Made by a program: the position numbers and the translations under genes. This document shows, piece by piece, positions 50,594 to 58,266 of a stretch of 63,447 nt of DNA. The stretch is taken from positions 1-63,447 of the forward strand of contig JAEETO010000004.1 in the NCBI GenBank assembly GCA_016290385.1, in the 5' to 3' direction. The first letter of the stretch is position 1, and every line of letters starts with the position of its first letter. The notes under the pieces are model-generated. The model made no database searches and had not been told where the DNA came from. It saw only the letters and a list, made by a program, of their open reading frames with translations. This stretch comes from Bacteroidales bacterium (GTDB lineage: Bacteria > Bacteroidota > Bacteroidia > Bacteroidales > UBA932).

Positions 50594-51829
50594 ATGATTG
50601 AATCTCCGATATTCACGCCTTTCAACATCGGCCCCGTAACGCTACGGAACCGGATTATCCGCTCTGCGGCGTTCGAGAACATGGCATATGGCAACAGCCC
50701 GTCGCAGGACTTGTACGACTACCATTTGGCCGTAGCCCGGGGCGGGGTGGGGATGACCACGCTGGCCTACGCGTCCGTCAACCAGAGCGGCCTGTCGTTC
50801 AAAGGACAGCTCTGGATGCGCGAGGCCATTGTCCCAGAGCTGAAACGGATTACCGATGCGGTGCATGCCGCCGGTGCGAAATGCTCCATCCAGCTGGGAC
50901 ACTGCGGCAACATGACGCACCGCTCCACTTGCGGCTGTATGCCCGTAGGTGCCTCGGGCGGCTTCAACCTGTACTCGCCGACCTTCGTCCGTGGCCTCAA
51001 GCTTCCCGAGATCGATGCGCTGGTGGAAGATTTCGGACATGCCGTAGAGCTGGCGCGGGAAGCTGGTTTCGACTGCGTAGAGATCCATGCTGGACACGGT
51101 TATCTCATTAGTCAGTTCCTGTCGCCCTATACCAACCATCGCCGCGATGCATACGGCGGTTCGCTTGAAAACCGGATGCGGTTGATGCAGCGCGTGATCC
51201 GACGCGTCATGGAAGCGGCGGGCGACGATATGGGCGTACTCGTGAAAATGAATATGTACGATGGCTTCCGCGGGGGCATGCAGGAGGATGAGTGCCTGGA
51301 GGTAGCCCGGGAACTGGAACGGCTGGGCGTACATGCCATCGTGCTATCAGCGGGCTTCGTGAGCAAAGCTCCGATGGAAGTCATGCGCGGCGCCATGCCG
51401 CTCCGCACGATGGCCCACTATGTTCCCCGTCTCCAATACATGTGGTTCAAGCCCTTGCTTTTGCTGGCCGGAAGGAAGCTCATACCGACCGTCCCTTACC
51501 GGGAAGCCTATTTTCTGGAAGATGCGCTGAAGTTCCGCGCCGCGGTCAAGCTGCCGCTGATCTACGTGGGCGGAATGGTCTCCCGGCAGAAGATGGAAGA
51601 AGTGCTCGCTCAGGGTTTCGAAGGCATCCAGATGGCCCGGGCATTGATCAGGGATACCGATTTTGTCAACAAACTTCGCAGCGGCGAAATCGACAGGAGC
51701 CCCTGCGGCCATTCCAATTACTGTATCGGGCGAATGTATACCCTGGAAATGAAATGCAACCGCTGCGTAGCCGACCTGCCGGAGCGGCTGCGCCGGGAGG
51801 TGGAAGCAGCGGAGGTGCGATGGAAATGA
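50594..51829 (+). CDS. Old Yellow Enzyme-type NADH:flavin oxidoreductase
   Basis: FMN-dependent TIM-barrel reductase of 411 residues, one base after the preceding gene. Motifs: FTPFNIGPVTLRNRIIRSAA, then GVGMTTLAYASV, IQLGHCGNM, the signature HAGHGYLISQFLSPYTNHR with YGGSLENRMRL, and the FMN-phosphate end GFEGIQMARALIRD. The C-terminal cysteine region (SPCGHSNYC and KCNRC) resembles but does not equal the iron-sulfur motif of BaiCD/FadH relatives, and the FAD/NAD domain of those enzymes is absent. Family members reduce enone double bonds, including 3-oxo-delta-4 steroids to 5-beta products. Here that is inferred from family and neighbours. The last codons overlap the next gene. Confidence 0.87.
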   Translation: MIESPIFTPFNIGPVTLRNRIIRSAAFENMAYGNSPSQDLYDYHLAVARGGVGMTTLAYASVNQSGLSFKGQLWMREAIVPELKRITDAVHAAGAKCSIQLGHCGNMTHRSTCGCMPVGASGGFNLYSPTFVRGLKLPEIDALVEDFGHAVELAREAGFDCVEIHAGHGYLISQFLSPYTNHRRDAYGGSLENRMRLMQRVIRRVMEAAGDDMGVLVKMNMYDGFRGGMQEDECLEVARELERLGVHAIVLSAGFVSKAPMEVMRGAMPLRTMAHYVPRLQYMWFKPLLLLAGRKLIPTVPYREAYFLEDALKFRAAVKLPLIYVGGMVSRQKMEEVLAQGFEGIQMARALIRDTDFVNKLRSGEIDRSPCGHSNYCIGRMYTLEMKCNRCVADLPERLRREVEAAEVRWK

Positions 51830-52632
51830 AAGGGAGGATCATCGTTACCGGCGCCACGGGCAGCATGGGATCCGCTGCGGCAGAGGCTCTGGCCAGCCAG
51901 GGGATTCCTATCCTGATGGCTTGTCGTAATCTGGAGAAGGCTGCAGCAGTGCGGGCGGATATCCTCCGTCGGGTTCCCGGCGCAGATCTGGAGGTCCAGC
52001 CGCTGGACCTGGCTTCGATGGCATCCGTGCGGGCTTTCGCAGAAGGAGTGGAAACTGGCTCGGTCGCGGCACTCTTCAACAACGCTGGCGTCATATCGAA
52101 AGGCTTCCGCCTGACGGAAGATGGATTAGAGAATACTTTCTCTGTCAATTACTTCGGCCCTTGGCTGCTGACGCAGCTCCTGCTGCCGAAACTGCCGCAG
52201 GATGCGCATATCGTGAATATGGTGTCGCTGACCTGCCGTTATGTATCGCTGAACGAAGTAAGTTTGCAGCCGACCGAAAAAGAATTCAGCCAGCTGGGTA
52301 CCTATGCCCGGGCCAAGCGCGCGTTGCTGTCGTTCTCTCTGGAGCTGGCACGGCGCTATCCGGAGTTGCGCGTCAATCTGGCCGACCCGGGCATCGTTGC
52401 TTCAGACATGATCGATCTGGGCCACTGGTACGACCCGCTGGCCGACGCGCTGTTCAAGCCACTGTGCAAGTCACCGCAGGCCGGTGTCCGTCCGGCGCTG
52501 CGCGCCCTTGTGGAAGAAAAGCACAACCGCTACTATATAGGAAAAAAGAGCAAGGACATCCCGCGCCGGTATATCGACCCTTCGCTGGACGAAAGAATCT
52601 GGGAGGAGACCCGGCGGCTCATTAATTTGTAA
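51820..52632 (+). CDS. Short-chain dehydrogenase 2
   Basis: SDR of 270 residues. Cofactor motif TGATGSMG near residues 9-16, FNNAGV near residue 87, the NTFSVNYFGPWLLTQ segment, Ser in VNMVSLTC, and catalytic Tyr-Lys in YARAKRAL. It resembles retinol/protochlorophyllide-type (extended loop) SDRs. It overlaps the end of the OYE gene by ten bases and has a good ribosome site (GGAGG at 51811-51815) before the ATG at 51820; ATG at 51826 is an alternative. Unlike SDR 1 it has no hydrophobic tail. Substrate probably the same small molecule as its neighbours. Confidence 0.87.
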   Translation: MEMKGRIIVTGATGSMGSAAAEALASQGIPILMACRNLEKAAAVRADILRRVPGADLEVQPLDLASMASVRAFAEGVETGSVAALFNNAGVISKGFRLTEDGLENTFSVNYFGPWLLTQLLLPKLPQDAHIVNMVSLTCRYVSLNEVSLQPTEKEFSQLGTYARAKRALLSFSLELARRYPELRVNLADPGIVASDMIDLGHWYDPLADALFKPLCKSPQAGVRPALRALVEEKHNRYYIGKKSKDIPRRYIDPSLDERIWEETRRLINL

Positions 52633-52649
52633 TAGAAAAACGTTTGATA

Positions 52650-53402
52650 ATGATGAAAAAAGTTTTGATTATCATAGCTGTCCTATTTGTTTGTCCGGTA
52701 ATCCAGGCACAGCAAGTATACAACATGAGCATGGACGAGTGGTCCAAACAGGGATCATCCTGGAATCCTTTCCCGAAAGGCGCCACAGACGAGCAACGTG
52801 TGTGGGACAGCGCCAACCGCGGTATGAAGGTTTTGGGCATCAATACCACCATGCCGGAATACGAACACGTGGCTGTACCCGGGCCGGGCAAGGCGGCTGC
52901 AAAGATTGTGAGCCGGAACATAACCTGGTGCTTTGCTGCCGGTAGTCTTTATACCGGACATTTTTATCGCGTTGTAAAATTCTCCGGGATAGAAATGGAT
53001 AACGGAACGCCATTTACAGGTCGCCCCAAGAGCCTGTCAGGATATTATCACTATCTGCCCGGCGTCATCAATTATGCCAAAGAGCCTTATGTCTCCAGGA
53101 AGGGAGAAACAGACAACGGCCAGATTGAAGTGGCCCTGTATGACTGGCCCGAGGTGCTGCACCTGGTCACAAATGATGGCGTCTATAACCCGGAAGCCGA
53201 TCCTCATCTGATTGGAAGGGGCGTGCTGACACTGACACAGGCGACCGACGGCTATGTCCATTTTGAGATCCCCATCGAATACAGGAGGGACGCCACACCC
53301 ACCTATGTGGGAATCTGCATCCTTTCCAGCGCATTGGGCGAGTACTATACCGGCAGCAGCCATACGGTTTTGTACGTTGACGAACTCCAGTTCAATTATT
53401 GA
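52650..53402 (+). CDS. PCMD-domain exported protein
   Basis: Exported protein of 250 residues with a signal peptide ending in IQAQQ. After a linker (MSMDEWSKQGSSWNPFPKG) comes a beta-sandwich with TGHFYRVVKFSGI, NGTPFTGRPKSLSGYYHYLP, TYVGICILSSALGEYYTGSS and LYVDELQFNY, the marks of the PCMD (putative carbohydrate metabolism) domain found in Bacteroidetes surface proteins. It lies 17 bases behind SDR 2 and could be co-transcribed, but a link to steroid metabolism is not shown. ATG at 52653 is an equal alternative. Confidence 0.8.
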   Translation: MMKKVLIIIAVLFVCPVIQAQQVYNMSMDEWSKQGSSWNPFPKGATDEQRVWDSANRGMKVLGINTTMPEYEHVAVPGPGKAAAKIVSRNITWCFAAGSLYTGHFYRVVKFSGIEMDNGTPFTGRPKSLSGYYHYLPGVINYAKEPYVSRKGETDNGQIEVALYDWPEVLHLVTNDGVYNPEADPHLIGRGVLTLTQATDGYVHFEIPIEYRRDATPTYVGICILSSALGEYYTGSSHTVLYVDELQFNY

Positions 53403-53443
53403 ATGGGTCAATCGATTGCGCCATCCAGTCGGGCGTCCTGCCT

Positions 53444-54229
53444 CTACTTCACATTGTAAGTGTGAATGGAAAGACCTTGTGCTGAGGGCAGGTAGTTGAT
53501 GCCCCACCAGCAGATCTGCAGGCAGACGAAACTCACCAGCAGGATGACGCAGGCACTCTGCCACTCATTGGGCTTGGCCTTCCGCAGGTGCAGGTACACC
53601 AGATAGCACAGCCAGGTGGCGGCGGCCCAGGTTTCCTTGGGATCCCAGGCCCAGTAGGTTCCCCAGGCTTCCTTGGCCCACAGAGCGCCGAAGAGCATCC
53701 CGAAAGTCAGGAACGCGAGGCCGACATACACAAGGTTGTCTGTGAGATTGATCTCTTTTTCCGTGGTCTTGTCTTTCCGTATCAGCATATAGACCGCCAT
53801 GATGGTCGCCGCGCCCAGCAGGGCATAGGAGAACATGTAGACAATCACGTGCGGGGCGAACCAGGGGCTCTGCAGGGCAGGCATCAGGCTCTTGGAGTGG
53901 ATGCCCGGCTTGAAAAGATTGACACAAATGAAAACGAAAGACAGTAGCGTGCTGAAACTAAGGATCCATTTGTAGCGCCAGCGGCTGTAAACAATGATGC
54001 CGGCTACCGGCAGGAAGAAGGAGTACCAGAGCCGTGTTTCGCCCATCGTCCGCAGGGGCGGACGCTCCAGCGAAATCCACATTCCCAGAATAAATGCGAA
54101 GAAGACGGTGATGCCGGCCAGCGTGCAGGCAAATGCCAGCGGCTTGCGCTCTTTCCACGCGAAGAAGGCGCCTGCAACCCAGAGAAGCACCGCTCCCAGT
54201 GCGAACCAGATAAATGAATCCCAACTCAT
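53444..54229 (-). CDS. ccsA: Cytochrome c maturation protein CcsA/ResC
   Basis: Inner-membrane heme handling protein of system II cytochrome c maturation, 261 residues with about eight helices. The tryptophan-rich WWD motif is visible as WGTYWAWDPKETWA, and conserved histidines lie in APHVIVYMFSYALLG and near the end in SIHTYN. It starts in an ATGA overlap with the stop of the ResB-like gene. Fourth gene of the nrfHA-resB-ccsA operon; it attaches heme to the many CxxCH sites of NrfH and NrfA together with ResB. Confidence 0.93.
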   Translation of the reverse strand: MSWDSFIWFALGAVLLWVAGAFFAWKERKPLAFACTLAGITVFFAFILGMWISLERPPLRTMGETRLWYSFFLPVAGIIVYSRWRYKWILSFSTLLSFVFICVNLFKPGIHSKSLMPALQSPWFAPHVIVYMFSYALLGAATIMAVYMLIRKDKTTEKEINLTDNLVYVGLAFLTFGMLFGALWAKEAWGTYWAWDPKETWAAATWLCYLVYLHLRKAKPNEWQSACVILLVSFVCLQICWWGINYLPSAQGLSIHTYNVK

Positions 54230-55113
54230 GATCGTACAGGTTTAGGAGCCATGAACAGCATCAGGCACAGCGCGCCGGCAATCATCATGAAGATGCCCAG
54301 GTACACCCAGAAAATCCAGGGATCCCGCACCAGCTGGAATACGCTGTAGGGACTTTCAGTGCCGTATCTCACATCGTAGCCATACTGGTAGATCTTCCAG
54401 CCGTTCACTTTCAGGGGCTTGTTCACTTCCACCGTACCGCGGACCTTCTTGCCGTCCTCCGTATAGACGGTGATATCCGACGCGAAACGCTTGGGCGTGC
54501 CGTCGTCATATTCCTCCAGGGTGAACTTGTGCAGCTCGATGGCCAGGCCCGGCTCGTGTACCATTCCGTCATTATCTACCGCCCGCCACTCAGGCTCTCC
54601 CGTGAAGGCAGTGAGCTGCAGGCTCTGGATATCGGCATTGCCCAGCGTAGCGGAGACAATAGCTACGACGACGCCCAGATGATTCAGGATAAAGGGGATT
54701 TCGCGCACTTTCCAGCGCAGCAGATGGTTCAGCGCGGCCAGGGCTGATATCACCATCATCCAGGTCCAGATGAGCACGAATGGCCAGAAGCGGAGCATCT
54801 GGCTGAGCCACGGGATTCCACCCATGCGAACCTGTGGCAGCAGCCCCATCAGGATGGTGAGCGCCGCTGCATAAATGAGGCATGGAACCGCTGCTCCCGC
54901 ATGCATCATCCATTCGATGGCATACACTTTCCTGCGCAAAGCATACAGGATGCCGACTGCCGCCAGCAGCAGGACAAGCAGAATCAGATTGACCGGCCAC
55001 GCCATCAGGCTCCAGTTGATGGGGCCCAGTGAAATCTGAAGCAGCAGCCCCACAACAAGAAGGCCTCCTCCGATGAGGAAGCCCTCCTTCATGCTCCAGG
55101 GTTTAGCCCACAT
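54226..55113 (-). CDS. resB: Cytochrome c maturation protein ResB-like
   Basis: Membrane protein of 295 residues with three or four N-terminal helices, a periplasmic part and one C-terminal helix. The periplasmic part contains GEPEWRAVDNDGMVHEPGLA and VNKPLKVNGWKIYQYGYDV, typical of ResB/CcsB, which deliver reduced apocytochrome for heme attachment. It is shorter than plant or Bacillus ResB but of the size usual in Bacteroidetes nrf operons. Two bases separate it from nrfA; it overlaps ccsA. Confidence 0.88.
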   Translation of the reverse strand: MWAKPWSMKEGFLIGGGLLVVGLLLQISLGPINWSLMAWPVNLILLVLLLAAVGILYALRRKVYAIEWMMHAGAAVPCLIYAAALTILMGLLPQVRMGGIPWLSQMLRFWPFVLIWTWMMVISALAALNHLLRWKVREIPFILNHLGVVVAIVSATLGNADIQSLQLTAFTGEPEWRAVDNDGMVHEPGLAIELHKFTLEEYDDGTPKRFASDITVYTEDGKKVRGTVEVNKPLKVNGWKIYQYGYDVRYGTESPYSVFQLVRDPWIFWVYLGIFMMIAGALCLMLFMAPKPVRS

Positions 55114-55115
55114 AC

Positions 55116-56621
55116 TTAGTATTCAAGCAATTTGCCGTTTTCCTTGTCGATGGACAGCCACTGGGGGACAATCTCTTTCATGAACTTGTCCTTCTTTTCG
55201 GTCATGTCCTTCATGTCCAGGCCGATGTATGCCTGCGCTTTGGCCTTGGTGGAGATGTCGGGCATCGGCACTTCGCCGGTGAAGCCGTGCTTGGCCAGGA
55301 CCTTGGCAATCTTCAGGCGGGCTTGGCCGGCGTAGTCGATTCCGTCGCCCATCAGGCGGAGCACCTCCTGCGGTGCATGGAAGGAAGCACCATGCGAAGC
55401 CACGGCATAGTCCCAGCGCCACTGGCTCTTGCGGATGTCCTGCAGGGCGTCCTTCATCTCAGCATCCGTCGCACCCTTGTCCCAGGCGAACTTGGCCTCA
55501 ATGTGGGACTTGGCGAGCAGGTCTTCCAGGCGGTCGCGGACCTCCAGGCACTTCTCCTGACGCTCTTCGACGTTCTTGCGGAGGGTCTCCTCGCTTTCGC
55601 GGTGGCACACCAGGCAGGTGCGGTCCATCTTGGCCAGCGGGCTTTGGATGTGGTGGTCGGAGTACTTCACGCCGCCATCGGCCACGTAAGGCATGTGGCA
55701 GTCGGCGCAGGTGACGCCGCGCTGGCCGTGGATGCCCTGCAGCGAGGTTTCATAGCCGGGATGCTGGGCCTTGAGAATAGGAGCCTTGGACAGTTTGTGG
55801 ATGTAATCGGCATAGCCCATCTCGTCATAGTATTTCTCGGCATCTTCCAACGTGAGACCGTATTTCCAAGGGAAGGTGAGGTACTGGTCTTTCTCAGGCG
55901 TCTCGGGATAGTCATGGAAATAGTATTCGACATGGCACTGAGCGCACACCAGCGAGCGCATCTCGTTGTGCGTGGCCTTGTCCACGTCCTTGCCCATGCT
56001 GGCAAAGGCTTCGCGCAGGGCGGGACGGGAGATATGCAGGTCCATGGTCTCGCTGTCGTGGCAGTCGCTGCAGCCGATGGGGTTCACCACGTCGGCGCCC
56101 CACTTGGCCCAGTTGGCCTTGTAGAACTCAGCCGGGCCGACTTCCTCCATCAGGCGCGGCACGTCCGGGCCCTTGCAGGTCCAGCAGGTGCCGGGTTGGT
56201 TGGAACCGTCGTACAGCGTGGTAGGAGAGCCGGTGCGAAGGATCTCACGATGGTCCTCCAGGGCGTGGAAGTGCCCGCGGGGTGAATTATAGTCCCAGGA
56301 GAAAGCGTAGCCGGCCCACAGCACGACCATGTTGGGACGCTCTGCCAGAACGTCCTGGATGTCCGAAGACATATATTTGGAGCGGAAATCCGTCTCCTCA
56401 GTGGCCTTCCAGGTCTCATACTCCCGCGGGAAGTCGCTCTTGAACTTCTGGTTTTGGGCCACGATGCCCTTCATCGGATTCTTGCGGTTGTTGAAGATGC
56501 TTGCTACCTCAGCCCGGCGTTCCATCAGCGAGGAGACCAGTAGGCCCAGGAGGAAGACGATGACCATGCAGCCGCCGAAAATCAGCCAGGCGTGAATGGG
56601 TTTCAGTTTCTTTTCGCTCAT
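55116..56621 (-). CDS. nrfA: Ammonia-forming nitrite reductase NrfA
   Basis: Pentaheme cytochrome c nitrite reductase of 501 residues with an N-terminal signal anchor (AWLIFGGCMVIVFLLGLLVS). The five heme sites are the lysine-ligated CWTCK, then CSDCH, CAQCH, CADCH and CLVCH. The active-site region CAQCHVEYYF and KAQHPGYETSLQGIHGQRG segment provide the Tyr, His and Arg expected at the distal side. It reduces nitrite to ammonium with six electrons delivered by NrfH. Second gene of the operon; 12 bases after nrfH. Confidence 0.96.
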   Translation of the reverse strand: MSEKKLKPIHAWLIFGGCMVIVFLLGLLVSSLMERRAEVASIFNNRKNPMKGIVAQNQKFKSDFPREYETWKATEETDFRSKYMSSDIQDVLAERPNMVVLWAGYAFSWDYNSPRGHFHALEDHREILRTGSPTTLYDGSNQPGTCWTCKGPDVPRLMEEVGPAEFYKANWAKWGADVVNPIGCSDCHDSETMDLHISRPALREAFASMGKDVDKATHNEMRSLVCAQCHVEYYFHDYPETPEKDQYLTFPWKYGLTLEDAEKYYDEMGYADYIHKLSKAPILKAQHPGYETSLQGIHGQRGVTCADCHMPYVADGGVKYSDHHIQSPLAKMDRTCLVCHRESEETLRKNVEERQEKCLEVRDRLEDLLAKSHIEAKFAWDKGATDAEMKDALQDIRKSQWRWDYAVASHGASFHAPQEVLRLMGDGIDYAGQARLKIAKVLAKHGFTGEVPMPDISTKAKAQAYIGLDMKDMTEKKDKFMKEIVPQWLSIDKENGKLLEY

Positions 56622-56633
56622 ATCGTTTGTTTT

Positions 56634-57251
56634 TTATTTTCCGTGAAGATGTCCGTGGGGAGAATGGTGGCCGATGGCTTTCTGCAGCCATTCGGGTACC
56701 GGAGAATCCGGGAAGGGAACCTTGGCATCCGGTGTGGCCGAGAGGCTGTTCTTCCCGCCATGCGGGACGTCCCGGTGGCAGTCCCAGCAAGCCTTGCCAT
56801 CGCCCTCCTGCGTCATCTTGAAATCCATCTTGCCCAGCTTGACCATTTCTGTGGTGAGTTCCGTATGGCAACGGATGCAGTTATTCATGATGACCTGTGC
56901 GCTGGGGTCCTTGGCGGCGGGTACCTGCGGTTCGCTGAATGAGAGGAAGGCCGCCGTGTGCTTCATGCCGTCCAGACCCTTGAAGGCATACTTGCGCGCC
57001 ATGTTCTCGTGCGGGACATGACAATCGTTGCAAGTGGCTACGGCACCTTCACCCCGGCCATGTGAGGAGTGGTTCCAGGTGGCGTAGTACGGCTGCATGA
57101 TATGGCAGTTCACGCAGGCCGATGGGTCATCTCCCAAGTACGTTGTGAAACGCAGCATATACAGGAAGAGACATCCGCCGCCCACAAAAGCGCCAGCCAG
57201 GCATATCAGGATAACTTTTTGCCAAAGTTTCAACTTGATGGGGGACGCCAT
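56634..57251 (-). CDS. nrfH: Nitrite reductase small subunit NrfH
   Basis: Membrane-bound tetraheme quinol dehydrogenase of 205 residues that passes electrons from menaquinol to NrfA. One N-terminal transmembrane helix (VILICLAGAFVGGGCLFLYM) is followed by CVNCH, CNDCH, CIRCH and CWDCH. The end is His-rich (GHHSPHGHLHGK), an extra that might bind metal. A near-perfect Bacteroidetes promoter lies directly upstream. First gene of the nrf operon. Confidence 0.94.
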   Translation of the reverse strand: MASPIKLKLWQKVILICLAGAFVGGGCLFLYMLRFTTYLGDDPSACVNCHIMQPYYATWNHSSHGRGEGAVATCNDCHVPHENMARKYAFKGLDGMKHTAAFLSFSEPQVPAAKDPSAQVIMNNCIRCHTELTTEMVKLGKMDFKMTQEGDGKACWDCHRDVPHGGKNSLSATPDAKVPFPDSPVPEWLQKAIGHHSPHGHLHGK

Positions 57252-57276
57252 AAAAAGTCGAAATTGTTGATTTCTA

Positions 57277-57308
57277 CAAATTTAACGATTCTTTTTCTCT
57301 TCTCCAAA
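57277..57308 (-). promoter_or_regulatory. Consensus promoter of the nrf operon
   Basis: Minus strand TTTG (57308-57305), then 20 bases, then TAAATTTG (57284-57277). This is the best promoter match in the window. The nrfH start at 57251 lies 25 bases downstream. No FNR-like TTGAT...ATCAA palindrome was seen nearby. Confidence 0.8.
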
Positions 57309-57390
57309 TTATATTGGCCGGCCACTAGCCATGGGCCGGGCTGGGGGATGTCGCGGAAGTCGTACCTAAATCGGAATATAACAAAGAAGT

Positions 57391-57420
57391 CCCCCGGTTT
57401 CCAGAAATGGAAAGCCGGGG
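57391..57420 (-). terminator. Terminator after the ferritin-like/winged-helix pair
   Basis: A stem of CCCCGG-TTTCC with GGAAA-CCGGGG (one extra base in the right arm) around a short loop, between the end of the 58-residue gene and the nrf promoter. On the minus strand it is followed by ACTTCTTTGTTAT, a T-rich run, as expected for a terminator that shields nrf. Confidence 0.65.
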
Positions 57421-57456
57421 AACTGTTGTTCAGGCAACGCCACGTGTTTTGAAGGC

Positions 57457-57633
57457 TTACTTCTGGGCGGGCTCCCATTTGCAGCGGACGGGGGAGACGA
57501 TAGCGCCTTCCTTCTTCAGTTCGGCGAAGACTTTGTCTACGTCCTTGCGGTCCAGACCGGTGATTTCTGCAATCTTGCCGGCGTTCACGGGTGCGCCGAA
57601 TTCGCGCATGGCTTTTAATACTTGCTCTTTCAT
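57457..57633 (-). CDS. 58-residue winged-helix-like protein
   Basis: Short frame from ATG 57633 to TAA 57457. It reads MKEQVLKAMREFGAPVNAGK, IAEITGLDRKDVDKVFAELK, KEGAIVSPVRCKWEPAQK: a helix, a turn with a second and third helix, then a beta wing, the pattern of a minimal winged helix DNA-binding domain. It starts three bases after the ferritin-like gene's stop, so the two are co-transcribed. A regulator of the iron/nitrite genes is possible. Similar short proteins occur next to ferritin-like genes in anaerobes, as I recall, but this was not checked. Confidence 0.7.
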   Translation of the reverse strand: MKEQVLKAMREFGAPVNAGKIAEITGLDRKDVDKVFAELKKEGAIVSPVRCKWEPAQK

Positions 57634-57636
57634 GGT

Positions 57637-58098
57637 TTACATCATTGCGGTTAAGAAATTCTCGTATCCGAGTTTATCAATGTAGTTAAGGTACTGTGCC
57701 TCCCAGGCCATGTGGTCTTTCTCGCCGTCAATCCATTTCTGGATAAGCTTCTGGGTGGGATAGTCATCGGCGAAGGCCTGTGCCAGTTCGCTCATCATCT
57801 TTACGGCCTCGGGGTTGTAGTCTGACTCGATCTGTTGCTTAGGGTCGTCATAGAAGGGGAATTCGATGGTCTTCATAGCCTCCTGGAGATCGGCGGGCTT
57901 GCAGCCGAGTTCAACCAATCGGTTAAGGACTTCTTCAGCCTCATCCCATTCTTCTTCGGCTTCCTCCTTCCACTTGTCGGCCAGTTTATTCCAGCCGTTC
58001 AGACGGCAGTAGGCCGAAAAAGCGAAATGCTGTTTGCTGTTTCCAAACCATACTGCTCCATAGTAGGCAAACTGTTTCAATGCTTCTTCTTTTGTCAT
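57637..58098 (-). CDS. Ferritin-like/rubrerythrin-like protein
   Basis: All-helical protein of 153 residues. The first helix has AYYGAVWFGNSKQHFAFSAY, the second KWKEEAEEEWDEAEEVLNRL (ExxE-type acidic run), the later ones YPTQKLIQKWIDGEKDHMAW with the Glu and His of a diiron site. This fits a divergent ferritin-like four-helix bundle used for iron storage or peroxide defence. The start at 58098 follows a -7 box (TAACTTTG on the minus strand, 58148-58155). Iron-binding residues are plausible but not complete enough to prove a diiron centre. Confidence 0.7.
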   Translation of the reverse strand: MTKEEALKQFAYYGAVWFGNSKQHFAFSAYCRLNGWNKLADKWKEEAEEEWDEAEEVLNRLVELGCKPADLQEAMKTIEFPFYDDPKQQIESDYNPEAVKMMSELAQAFADDYPTQKLIQKWIDGEKDHMAWEAQYLNYIDKLGYENFLTAMM

Positions 58099-58147
58099 AA
58101 CGATATAGGTTTTTAGGGAATGATCTTTCGTCTTTTGATGACACAAA

Positions 58148-58155
58148 CAAAGTTA
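58148..58155 (-). promoter_or_regulatory. -7 box of the ferritin-like operon
   Basis: Minus strand TAACTTTG matches TAnnTTTG, 49 bases before the start codon at 58098. Confidence 0.55.
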
Positions 58156-58185
58156 CGCTTTTCCGCTGAAGAATCTGTGAGCAAG

Positions 58186-58215
58186 ACGAAACAAAAACCG
58201 ATAGATACGAAACAA
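58186..58215 (+). promoter_or_regulatory. Direct-repeat operator candidate between two divergent genes
   Basis: ACGAAACAA occurs at 58186-58194 and again at 58207-58215, exactly 21 bases (two helix turns) apart, and the second ends 16 bases before the -7 box of the AraC-type gene. This is the arrangement expected for AraC-family half sites, and the gene it precedes encodes such a protein. It also faces the ferritin-like promoter on the other side. Confidence 0.5.
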
Positions 58216-58231
58216 TCTATATTTTTATATG

Positions 58232-58239
58232 TATCTTTG
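58232..58239 (+). promoter_or_regulatory. -7 box of the second AraC-type gene
   Basis: TATCTTTG matches TAnnTTTG; the ATG at 58267 is 27 bases downstream. Confidence 0.6.
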
Positions 58240-58266
58240 TGAAGTATCAAAGAACACAAAGACGCT

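Noticed and set aside
57311-57345. GGCCGGCC-rich stretch upstream of nrf as a possible operator or attachment site
   Set aside because: Only a short self-complementary word in GC-rich DNA; no second copy or flanking repeat.
58186-58215. Start of a CRISPR-like array from the ACGAAACAA repeats
   Set aside because: Only two short copies, no spacers of uniform length and no cas genes.
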